DNA from: a virus
Virus record (IMG/VR): IMGVR_UViG_3300022871_000011
Span: 1-64,000 of that record
Length of the DNA: 64,000 nucleotides
Strand: one strand, 5' to 3'
Below the pieces are notes generated by a model. That model was not told the DNA's origin, ran no database searches, and saw only the letters and a list, made by a program, of their open reading frames with translations. The first letter of the stretch is position 1. Each line of letters begins with the position of its first letter. Below, piece after piece: positions 8,637 to 15,193 of the stretch. The translations under genes and the position numbers were made by a program.

Positions 8637-8684
8637 CCCCTTTAAACCCCTTTAAAACCCCTTAAAACCCCTTATTTTACCCCC
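8637..8684 (-). other. Potential G-quadruplex array
   Basis: On the minus strand there are five runs of four or five G (complementing 8637-8640, 8647-8650, 8658-8661, 8668-8671, 8680-8684) separated by 6-8 T/A bases. This is the layout of telomere-like G4 sequences. It would sit downstream of the leftward serine-tract gene in its transcript. It may assist termination or mark a DNA-processing site; neither is shown. Confidence 0.55.
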
Positions 8685-8713
8685 AAAAACACCGAAAATA
8701 GGCCTTTTTTCTT

Positions 8714-8730
8714 GGCATTATATACTAGAA
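8714..8730 (+). promoter_or_regulatory. 17-mer shared with 56361-56377
   Basis: GGCATTATATACTAGAA occurs here and, identically, at 56361. In both places AAAATAGGC lies upstream (10 and 22 bases away). TATATACTAG has the AT-rich look of a promoter -10 region, but no consensus -35 is evident. Both copies lie in gene-free spacers. Confidence 0.45.
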
Positions 8731-8904
8731 CAATAGAGTCTATAACTACGTTGTTCGGGGTTACTTTTTTTTCGCTATGAGCTGACCTAAATGGTGATAA
8801 GGATCTGTTTAGGTGGAATATTAAACACGTCAAAATGCGTATCGAAGACTGACATAATGTCGTCTCTTGAAGAAGTCGATTAATACAAGGCTCGTAGTGA
8901 ATTT

Positions 8905-9861
8905 TTAAGTACTGCTACTGCTCTCTGAGCTACTCTCGCTGCTATTAGAGCTACTGCTACTTTCGCTAGTATAACTGCTACTGCTATCACTGCTCTGACT
9001 TGTGCTACTGCTGCTATAAGCCCCGGCTGCTGTGCTACTGGAACTTTCGTTCTCAACCCACCCGCCGCTGCTCTCGCTACCGCTGCTATCAGTCTTGGTA
9101 CTCTCACTAGAGAAGCTACTGGAGCTTGTTAGGCTTGTGCTACTGCTGGAGTTACTACTAAGTGTGCTGCTACTATCACTGCTCTCACTACTGGAGAGAG
9201 AACTTCTGCGACTGCTCTCACTGGCACTACTATCAGATCTACTGGTCGGTGTGCTTTCTGAGCTGCTTAAGGATGTTGCACTACTTGTGCTGTCACTACT
9301 GGAGCTTAAGCTACTTGAGCTTGAACTACTAAGTGAGCTACTGCTGCTGCTAGATGCTAGGCTTCTAAGAGCTTCACTGCTGCTACTATTACTGGAGCTA
9401 CTGTCTGAGCTACTGGAACTATCATATACTGTGTAGTTGAAGTTAACAGTTTCGTCTTCATATAACTCGTCAAGCTTATCTTTATTATTAAGGAGGTATT
9501 GTATGTCCTGTTTGATTATATCCCATGTGGTGTCCATGACATCTACACTGCGGAATACCAGGTCGATATATGTTAGACGGAAGAATGGGATATCCCCTAC
9601 AGGCTCATTTTTTGGATAGTCTGCCATGTCGCTCGTCGAAGCAATATTGCAGAACTTATCATCCGGCACTATTTCTCCTGGTAAACTTGGGAATCTTTGG
9701 TAAACCATCACCTCGGGTTCCATTCCGACATGTTCAGATATCCATGCCCTCAACCGGTGTGTTCCCTCGGGCTGTAGTCGAGTTATTTTTGATTTAAGTT
9801 GTAAGCCGTATGATGACATATTTTTTAACCTCTCTATAGTGTTATCCTTAATATACGTCAT
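8905..9861 (-). CDS. Serine-tract protein C
   Basis: 318 aa, leftward. Residues 1-150 are an ordinary mixed alpha/beta domain (ITRLQPEGTHRLRAWISEH, FFRLTYIDLVFRSVDVMD). Residues 150-318 are serine tracts mixed with Glu, Thr, Asp and Leu, ending in SSSST. Unlike proteins A and B it has no N-terminal MSRIQP cap and no SLGLT repeats, so the low-complexity tail probably arose separately or was acquired. An internal ATG at 9819 has a better ribosome binding site (GAGAGG) and may be the true start, giving 304 aa. Function unknown; likely a virion protein. Confidence 0.7.
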   Translation of the reverse strand: MTYIKDNTIERLKNMSSYGLQLKSKITRLQPEGTHRLRAWISEHVGMEPEVMVYQRFPSLPGEIVPDDKFCNIASTSDMADYPKNEPVGDIPFFRLTYIDLVFRSVDVMDTTWDIIKQDIQYLLNNKDKLDELYEDETVNFNYTVYDSSSSSDSSSSNSSSSEALRSLASSSSSSSLSSSSSSSLSSSSDSTSSATSLSSSESTPTSRSDSSASESSRRSSLSSSESSDSSSTLSSNSSSSTSLTSSSSFSSESTKTDSSGSESSGGWVENESSSSTAAGAYSSSSTSQSSDSSSSYTSESSSSSNSSESSSESSSST

Positions 9862-9997
9862 ATGTGAGGACTTGTAAAGCGTACCACATGATTATATATT
9901 AACTTATCATGGGACGCAGACCTTATACAACTGAATATTTTATTAAACAAGCCACACAGATTCATGGCTTAAAGTTCAATTAGACTCAATAATTGAA

Positions 9998-10315
9998 TCA
10001 CTTAAGCTTTGACTTACACGGTCCAATATTAAGTTGTATAGGGCCTGTTATACTATAGTGCTTGCTCAATGCTTCATATACAAGATCTGACTTACCGTTA
10101 CGTATAGCCCTCAGAAGACCAGCCCCTATAGAGGGCGCCAGGTAACCGGGCTTGAGTTTCTGCTTCCTGCACTTGGAGCAACCACGTTTACCCATGGATC
10201 TTTTATATAGGTCACGTACCCCGCTCATTTCAGGCAACTGGTAGATAGCTGGAATCTGAAGTATATTAATAGAGTCAGAATCTGTTATGGTATTTGAGGG
10301 TTGTATTGTTGACAT
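9998..10315 (-). CDS. Hypothetical protein with a CxxC motif
   Basis: 105 aa, leftward, start preceded by GGAG. GKRGCSKCRKQKLKPGYLAP near residue 44 carries one Cx2C followed by basic residues, similar in style to the CxxC modules of the GT9-like protein. No further recognisable feature. A promoter-like element (TTTGTAAAG plus TATATTA) lies about 30-45 bases upstream on the same strand. Function unknown. Confidence 0.65.
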   Translation of the reverse strand: MSTIQPSNTITDSDSINILQIPAIYQLPEMSGVRDLYKRSMGKRGCSKCRKQKLKPGYLAPSIGAGLLRAIRNGKSDLVYEALSKHYSITGPIQLNIGPCKSKLK

Positions 10316-10343
10316 TGCGCTTCATCTCCATTATAGTATTTAA

Positions 10344-10361
10344 TAATATACCCTTTACAAA
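10344..10361 (-). promoter_or_regulatory. Promoter-like motif TTTGTAAAG-2-TATATTA
   Basis: Read leftward, TTTGTAAAG, GG, TATATTA precedes the gene starting at 10315. The same two blocks, with no spacer, precede the rightward gene at 18803. Two copies upstream of separate genes suggest a phage-specific promoter or activator site. Confidence 0.4.
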
Positions 10362-10379
10362 CATAGGATACAAAAAATT

Positions 10380-11414
10380 ATGAACACACTAGCTGATGTT
10401 TACGGGGATGCTTCATACAAAGGTTTTATGAAGATTGCCCAAGAAGTAGAGATTCCAGCCTTTGTCAAAGAAGGATCTCTTGACTCGGACGCTTTCAACA
10501 CGTACAGCCCTGACGCTTTCGGGGACCCTTCTCAGCGCAAGTACCCAATCGATAATAAATCGAATACGTGGGTCTCCAGAGAATTTTTCGAAAGAGAAAA
10601 GGTTATGTATGACCCTCAGATGCGCGATGTGATTGAACAGCGCATACAGAAAGCAGCCTCCTTCTGGAAACTGCCTGAGTCCGTAAAGATCGCTGCACCA
10701 GATGAAGAGTATCATCCAGTGTCTGCTATGCATGGCAATAAGAAGATCTTCGAGACTAAGATCAGCCGCCCACAACATTATAAAGAAGCAGCCGAACATC
10801 TGATCAATAACAAGAGCAAGATGACATATGAGATGAGGCGCACGTTTGCACGTGACCTACTCAACACACCTGAAGAGCTGCGTATGGACTTAGACAAAGA
10901 AGCATCCGAATACTTAGAGAAGGCGGCCGGTTATGGCATGGCCACTAATGTAACACTCATGGAAGGTATCATGAGCCGCGTTGCTCACTTATATAGAACT
11001 TACCCTGAGCTCTCTGACAAACTCGTCAAAGCAGCAAAGGAACTCAAAGACATGGACTATACACCAGCCACCCTTGATAGGGTTGCGGGTATGCTTGATG
11101 TCGTTGATAGAGCCGTTGAACTGCATCGTTACTATGATAACGGACATAAGACTCCTGAGGAATCTGTGTTTACTATCACTGAGAAGACTGCACGTGACTT
11201 CACTGAAGAAGCCGTCAGACTCTCTACAGGTAACGTTATCAGCAAGACAGCCCTACTGAACAAGAAATCAATGGTAGATGAATTCTTTGAAAACTACATG
11301 GGCGAAATGCCTTATGAGTCTGACCAAGAAATGATCGAGATTGTAGCATCCCTGCCTCGTGATGATGCAGAAGCACTTGAGAGTTCAGTATCACTTAAAG
11401 GAATAAAGATATAA
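10380..11414 (+). CDS. Probable virion structural protein, unidentified
   Basis: 344 aa. Acidic, mostly helical. The N-terminus has AFGDPSQRKYPIDNKSNTWV, a segment type (D-x-x-R-x-[FY]P-...-A/S-x-T) that recurs in phage structural or inhibitor-like proteins of unknown role. Later residues are regular helices with EKAARDF/EEAV patterns. It starts a two-gene rightward unit that ends at a strong terminator and lies between tail and terminase genes, which is why I infer a structural job. I do not recognise a specific family. Confidence 0.6.
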   Translation: MNTLADVYGDASYKGFMKIAQEVEIPAFVKEGSLDSDAFNTYSPDAFGDPSQRKYPIDNKSNTWVSREFFEREKVMYDPQMRDVIEQRIQKAASFWKLPESVKIAAPDEEYHPVSAMHGNKKIFETKISRPQHYKEAAEHLINNKSKMTYEMRRTFARDLLNTPEELRMDLDKEASEYLEKAAGYGMATNVTLMEGIMSRVAHLYRTYPELSDKLVKAAKELKDMDYTPATLDRVAGMLDVVDRAVELHRYYDNGHKTPEESVFTITEKTARDFTEEAVRLSTGNVISKTALLNKKSMVDEFFENYMGEMPYESDQEMIEIVASLPRDDAEALESSVSLKGIKI

Positions 11415-12074
11415 ATGTATCCCGAATCAGTAGCAGAGAAGCTACGGGATCCTGCACTGTTCTGTTCCTCTGTTCTGATTTTGCTTATAGATAACTTCGG
11501 CACGGAGGTACTGGACTGGGAACCGGAAGCTATATACCTTGAGTTGGAAGACACCTTCAAGGTAAAGGTCACCAGATTGCTGGCTGATAAGATTAACGCA
11601 GCCTGCGCATTAATGTCGACCGATTTATACCACAAGTCACTAGAGGGCTTCTGTACTATTAACTCCGCCTTCAACTTCAAGACAGTATCCGATTCAGACT
11701 TTAACTTCTGCACCCTTGAGGATATCATGTGGGGTTTAACAGAAGCACGTATGCTAGAAGGCCCGGCAATGTTCGACGAGGCAGAGTTCTCCCATGACAT
11801 TGCACGCTACACAGCAGAGCTTCTATCTGTAGAGGGTATAACCAAACCTCCGGAACTAATGAAGTATGCAGAGTATGAACCCGGTGAACTAGATCAGCGC
11901 AGCCTTACGTTGGCTGGTGATGCTATGGCAGCAGAGGCATACTGGGGCAGACAAGAAGAAGAACGCGTTAAGCTAGAAGAATTGGCTACTAAAAACTTAG
12001 AGGCGCTGTTAGAAGAAGTTACAACACTTCCCCTTAAAAATGGTAAAGCATCTCTTCCTGAGAATTTTAAATAA
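11415..12074 (+). CDS. Hypothetical protein, probably structural or assembly
   Basis: 219 aa; the ATG follows the previous stop codon directly, so translation is coupled. Acidic and helical, with an N-terminal hydrophobic stretch (LFCSSVLILLIDNFGTEVL, residues 15-33) that is too polar for a clear membrane helix. The C-terminal 40 residues are Glu/Leu-rich and likely coiled coil. No catalytic motif. It is the last gene before an intrinsic terminator. Its fixed pairing with the 344-aa protein suggests a shared role. Confidence 0.6.
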   Translation: MYPESVAEKLRDPALFCSSVLILLIDNFGTEVLDWEPEAIYLELEDTFKVKVTRLLADKINAACALMSTDLYHKSLEGFCTINSAFNFKTVSDSDFNFCTLEDIMWGLTEARMLEGPAMFDEAEFSHDIARYTAELLSVEGITKPPELMKYAEYEPGELDQRSLTLAGDAMAAEAYWGRQEEERVKLEELATKNLEALLEEVTTLPLKNGKASLPENFK

Positions 12075-12087
12075 ACAACAGCTACCT

Positions 12088-12123
12088 TAAACCCTCCTCT
12101 GCTTCGGCGTTGGAGGGTTTTTT
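12088..12123 (+). terminator. Rho-independent terminator
   Basis: AACCCTCC (12089-12096) pairs with GGAGGGTT (12111-12118) around a GC-containing loop and is followed by a T-run. It closes the 10380-12074 unit, 14 bases after the stop codon. Confidence 0.85.
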
Positions 12124-12135
12124 ATTAGGAGTAGT

Positions 12136-12369
12136 ATGGACGATATACAAAAACATGGTTCGATCTATTTAAAAAGAGTAAGAAAGGAGGATGCTACTTG
12201 CATTGGCTGTTACTTCCATCAAAATAGAGACGTAGAGGAATGCCCAGTGCCTAGGCACATGTCATGTTACAATGCCGCCAATTACGCGTGTATCTGGGTG
12301 GAGATGGATAACCTATATGGGGACCTATTAACAGTAAAGGAGTTAACAGATGGTAATAAAAAAGGATAA
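12136..12369 (+). CDS. Small Cys-rich protein 1 (LLKVKELTD-tail family)
   Basis: 77 aa with AGGAG upstream. Cys pattern ATCIGCYF...ECPV...MSCYN...YACIW suggests a zinc-stabilised mini-domain of a kind common in phages (C-x2-C-x-F ... C ... C ... [YF]-x-[FW]). The C-terminal DLLTVKELTDG matches the tails of the proteins ending at 12619 and 13846. Codons for VKEL supply the AAAGGAG ribosome binding site for the next gene, whose ATG at 12350 lies within this gene. Function unknown. Confidence 0.7.
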   Translation: MDDIQKHGSIYLKRVRKEDATCIGCYFHQNRDVEECPVPRHMSCYNAANYACIWVEMDNLYGDLLTVKELTDGNKKG

Positions 12370-12619
12370 GAAGGGGAGGCGCTATAAGCTTGTAACAGGT
12401 CCTATAACAGGAGTACCTACTTGTGTTAAATGTGCCTGGGGCGGTACCCTAACCTGCGCCCGTGATTCAAAGGAGTGGCTGCATATGTGTACGGACAGCG
12501 ACCTCCAACAACAACATGCCCTTCCCGGAGCATATACGCTTTTCTGGGAACGGATGGATGACTTATATGATGATCTACTTAAAGTAAAGGAGCTTACAGA
12601 TGAAAGTAACAAACATTGA
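12350..12619 (+). CDS. Small Cys-rich protein 2 (LLKVKELTD-tail family)
   Basis: 89 aa. Starts inside gene 1 of the family using the AAAGGAG at 12336-12342. Basic N-terminus (KKDKKGRRYK), then PTCVKCAWGGTLTCA and HMC as probable zinc ligands, then DDLYDDLLKVKELTD. The same tail codons carry the ribosome binding site for the sialidase-like gene, which begins at 12600. Likely a metal-stabilised small protein; partner and role unknown. Confidence 0.7.
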   Translation: MVIKKDKKGRRYKLVTGPITGVPTCVKCAWGGTLTCARDSKEWLHMCTDSDLQQQHALPGAYTLFWERMDDLYDDLLKVKELTDESNKH

Positions 12620-13562
12620 GGAGATCAAACCTCCCACAATAGCCTGCCACGCGGCAGCCATAGAATATAACGGAGACGAACCCATCTATGCATGGTTCGG
12701 AGGCTCGCGCGAAGGTGCGGGAGATGTTAGAATCTATATACAGTATAAAGGTAAGGTACATCCTCTGCGCATGAGCCTGGATTGTGCACTACCGGCATGG
12801 AACCCTGTATTCATGAGAATGCATGACCAGCTTTATATGTTTTTTAAAGTAGGAACATTCTGTGACAGTTGGCAGACCTTCCTATTAGAGATTAGCTTTG
12901 CTGACGATAGTATCTGTTTAGGTAAAACTATAATGATGCCTGCTGGGTTTAATGGCCCTGTTAAGACTGCCCCTGTAGTAATGGGTAATATAGCATATAT
13001 GGGATCATCTGTAGAGACCCATTTTAAATGGACATCCTATACAGAGACCGCTATCCTTAATGATGGTAAGTGGTTCTTTCACCGGGGCGACCCTATTGGA
13101 GTATTCAGTACACACCCATTCAAAGGTTTAATACAACCTGCACTGTGGATGGAGGGTACCGTACTGCACGCAATGTTCCGTAGTAGTAAGGAGTCAGGAT
13201 ACATATGGCACGCTATGCAGGATGATGATGGTAACTGGCGCCCCGCTATGGCTACACATATACCTAATCCTAATAGCGGTATAGATGTTGTACAGCATAG
13301 TAATGGTAAGCGTTACCTTATATATAATCCATCAGCCGAGGCAAGGACACCGCTGAACATAGCGGAGTTCGAATTGAATAAGGCTGGTAACCCTGAACTT
13401 TTGAAAGTTGTGGAGATAGAAGCAGTGTCGAATGCACAAGCGTGGAACATTGGCACACCAGAGGTTTCTTATCCATATGGAATAGAAGCACCTAACGGCG
13501 ATATAACAGTGGTCTATACCCATAGGCGTAAAACTATTAAATGTGCTACTGTGGTACCTTAA
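12600..13562 (+). CDS. BNR-repeat sialidase-like protein
   Basis: 320 aa, six-bladed propeller candidate of the BNR_2/exo-alpha-sialidase-like group. Landmarks: CHAAAIEYNGDEPIYAWFGG near residue 16, EGAGDVRIYI, ALPAWNPVF near 62, a GPVKTAPVVMGN near 120, NPNSGIDVV near 222, and VSYPYGIEAPNGDITVVYTHRR near the C-terminus. The family cleaves or binds glycans; substrate here unknown. There is no signal peptide and no fibre module, so it may act inside the cell or be carried on the particle by a partner. It starts inside the upstream Cys-rich gene (20-base overlap) using that gene's embedded ribosome binding site. Confidence 0.8.
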   Translation: MKVTNIEEIKPPTIACHAAAIEYNGDEPIYAWFGGSREGAGDVRIYIQYKGKVHPLRMSLDCALPAWNPVFMRMHDQLYMFFKVGTFCDSWQTFLLEISFADDSICLGKTIMMPAGFNGPVKTAPVVMGNIAYMGSSVETHFKWTSYTETAILNDGKWFFHRGDPIGVFSTHPFKGLIQPALWMEGTVLHAMFRSSKESGYIWHAMQDDDGNWRPAMATHIPNPNSGIDVVQHSNGKRYLIYNPSAEARTPLNIAEFELNKAGNPELLKVVEIEAVSNAQAWNIGTPEVSYPYGIEAPNGDITVVYTHRRKTIKCATVVP

Positions 13563-13591
13563 AACGTCCACACGGGCATTCTAGGAGGATG

Positions 13592-13846
13592 ATGAAGATA
13601 CTAAAGAAAACACTTGTAGAAATAAGAGGAATAACAGTATATGCAGTATACTTTGAGATGGGGACAAGGGAGACTTATCCTTGTGACATATGTTGCTTTG
13701 AGCCAGACGCCCCTCCCCCTGCCGGTAGTGATCAGAGTAGACGCTGCCCTCATTCGGATGGTGAGTGTCCTACTCAAACATACTTCGAAGCACTGGACCC
13801 TCTACACGCAGATTTATTAAAAGTAAAGGAGATAACAGATGGCTGA
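13592..13846 (+). CDS. Small Cys-rich protein 3 (LLKVKELTD-tail family)
   Basis: 84 aa from the ATG at 13592, which follows AGGAGG more sensibly than the upstream start at 13541. YPCDICCFEP, RCPHSDGECP give a cluster of five to six Cys. The tail LHADLLKVKEITDG is nearly the same as in the other family members, and its codons carry AAAGGAG for the gene starting at 13839. Function unknown. Confidence 0.7.
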   Translation: MKILKKTLVEIRGITVYAVYFEMGTRETYPCDICCFEPDAPPPAGSDQSRRCPHSDGECPTQTYFEALDPLHADLLKVKEITDG

Positions 13847-14183
13847 CAAAGAACAAGCAGAGGCGAAGCAGTTATATACGGCTCGCAAAAGTCACTTAGA
13901 TGTTCCTGTTGGTTCTTTTAATCTATTAACACACCAATGGGAGCCTTCAAGAACACATAAAGAATGGCAGCCGTGTTGTACGGCTATCCAAGGGTCGGAG
14001 AGTCAGGAGGGGTATATGTTTACCCACTGCATGTCTTCCCGACATATAGGCCACAAGTGTGGTTTAGAAGGCAAGGAACTATTAGAGTTCGTTGATTACA
14101 CCGAATGCCAAGCATTTGATGATGAACTAGCAAAAGGAGATATCTATGACGACGAAGAGATCGAAAAGTGCTGCGATGCTTAG
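13839..14183 (+). CDS. Hypothetical protein with Cys/His residues
   Basis: 114 aa. EWQPCCTAI, FTHCMSSRHIGHKCG could bind a metal. The tail FDDELAKGDIYDD is encoded by CTAGCAAAAGGAGAT, which gives the ribosome binding site of the next gene (ATG at 14146); the same arrangement recurs at 63541-63560. It begins in the tail of the Cys-rich gene upstream. Function unknown. Confidence 0.65.
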   Translation: MADKEQAEAKQLYTARKSHLDVPVGSFNLLTHQWEPSRTHKEWQPCCTAIQGSESQEGYMFTHCMSSRHIGHKCGLEGKELLEFVDYTECQAFDDELAKGDIYDDEEIEKCCDA

Positions 14184-14661
14184 GCATGTTTATCATGTCG
14201 GGTGGTGCAGGCTATACAGATTGAAGAGAAACTTGTCCAAGCTTTCTAGAAAAGAGTTTGATCCTGTTTTTCTAAAATACCTTGCTGACCGGTGGTGGGT
14301 TAATGAAACAGCACTGCAGGAGCATATAGAGCTGGAGCATGTGTCTCAAAAGCTCAGCTATGGTTACGACGATGAGGAGGAGGGCATCCACTATTCCAAG
14401 AAGTTGTTCCCTATGCCCTCATGGGCAGTGGACCGATGTAATAGGTTCGATAGGGGTGGCCTGATAGAGGACACTTGCGAGCACGGAGTGGGACACCCTA
14501 ACGCCTTTTGGCTGGAGTTTAATGCCTTGGTAAATGAGTGGAACGGCACACCAGAGCGTAGTAGGCATGATGGCACACACGGCTGCGATGGCTGCTGTAG
14601 GCATGAGGATACCCGTAAAAGAAAAGGAGACCCGCCATGGAGGCCTACCCAGACCCCTTAA
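14146..14661 (+). CDS. Hypothetical protein
   Basis: 171 aa. A basic N-terminal third (RSKSAAMLRHVYHVGW, RLKRNLSKLSRKEF) is followed by an acidic region (YGYDDEEEGIHYSK) and a His/Cys-rich C-terminal part (DTCEHGVGHPNAFW, HDGTHGCDGCCRHED) that could bind zinc. It overlaps both neighbours, typical of the compressed accessory genes here. I do not recognise the family. Confidence 0.55.
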   Translation: MTTKRSKSAAMLRHVYHVGWCRLYRLKRNLSKLSRKEFDPVFLKYLADRWWVNETALQEHIELEHVSQKLSYGYDDEEEGIHYSKKLFPMPSWAVDRCNRFDRGGLIEDTCEHGVGHPNAFWLEFNALVNEWNGTPERSRHDGTHGCDGCCRHEDTRKRKGDPPWRPTQTP

Positions 14662-14873
14662 AAGATGATGCATACACCAATGCACATATGATGCTGGATG
14701 AGCTGGTGAGTATTCGAAGGAAGCACACCATTATAAGAATAGCCCTGGAGCAGGCCTCATCTAAAGGTGATTCAATGCCTGTTCAGGGTTGGAACACGGA
14801 GGCCCTCATAACAGGGGCCATGGGCAGGGGTGAGCCTTGTCTACCAGCTGGGCTCCTAGATGAGCTTACTTAA
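14637..14873 (+). CDS. Hypothetical protein
   Basis: 78 aa, with AAAAGGAG shortly before the ATG inside the upstream gene. Helical N-terminal half (HMMLDELVSIRRKHTIIRIALEQ), then a Gly/Pro-containing end. Last gene of the rightward accessory run; its TAA overlaps the TAA of the leftward gene that ends at 14870, so transcripts converge here. Function unknown. Confidence 0.6.
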   Translation: MEAYPDPLKDDAYTNAHMMLDELVSIRRKHTIIRIALEQASSKGDSMPVQGWNTEALITGAMGRGEPCLPAGLLDELT

Positions 14874-15181
14874 AGCTCGCGCTTGTCAGGGTCTTCGTTC
14901 TTTTTAAGACGTTGTTCCTTGGCCTCGCCGACGCGCTCAATAATGTCCTTAACGATGTCCATCATGACTTTGGCATCTTTTACCTTTTCTAGCTTGGAAG
15001 CTATTACAACAAGCACCTCTGCTCGTTCGATGGCTTCCTCGATAGAAAGGATCTTGGTTTCGACTGGGTTACCAATCTCTTTAATACCGTCTTTACGTTT
15101 GCCTGTGTCATAGACCTCCAGGACAACATTACCGTTCTTGGCTGTTACGCCCTTAATGTTCGACATGTGTTGGGATTCCAT
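14870..15181 (-). CDS. Small helical protein downstream of terminase
   Basis: 103 aa, leftward, GGAGG five bases before the ATG. An N-terminal beta-like stretch (KNGNVVLEVYDTG) is followed by long Lys/Glu-rich helices that look like coiled coil (IEEAIERAEVLVVIASKLEKVKDAKVMMDIVKDIIE). It follows TerL by 12 bases and is surely co-transcribed with it. It could be a packaging accessory protein; a small terminase subunit would usually precede TerL and carry an HTH, which I do not see. Confidence 0.6.
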   Translation of the reverse strand: MESQHMSNIKGVTAKNGNVVLEVYDTGKRKDGIKEIGNPVETKILSIEEAIERAEVLVVIASKLEKVKDAKVMMDIVKDIIERVGEAKEQRLKKNEDPDKREL

Positions 15182-15193
15182 AATATCCTCCGG

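Larger units (their letters stand above)
8604..8904. other. Convergent intergenic region (no gene)
   Basis: About 300 bases between two genes whose 3' ends face each other. It holds five C-runs (8637-8684, G-runs on the minus strand), a T-run after AAAATAGGCC at 8696-8710, the 17-mer GGCATTATATACTAGAA, and a CCTAAA/TTTAGG hairpin near 8787-8815. I see no coding frame. Confidence 0.6.

Noticed and set aside
14870-15181. Small terminase subunit
   Set aside because: It lies downstream of TerL and shows no HTH DNA-binding domain; only co-transcription with TerL is supported.
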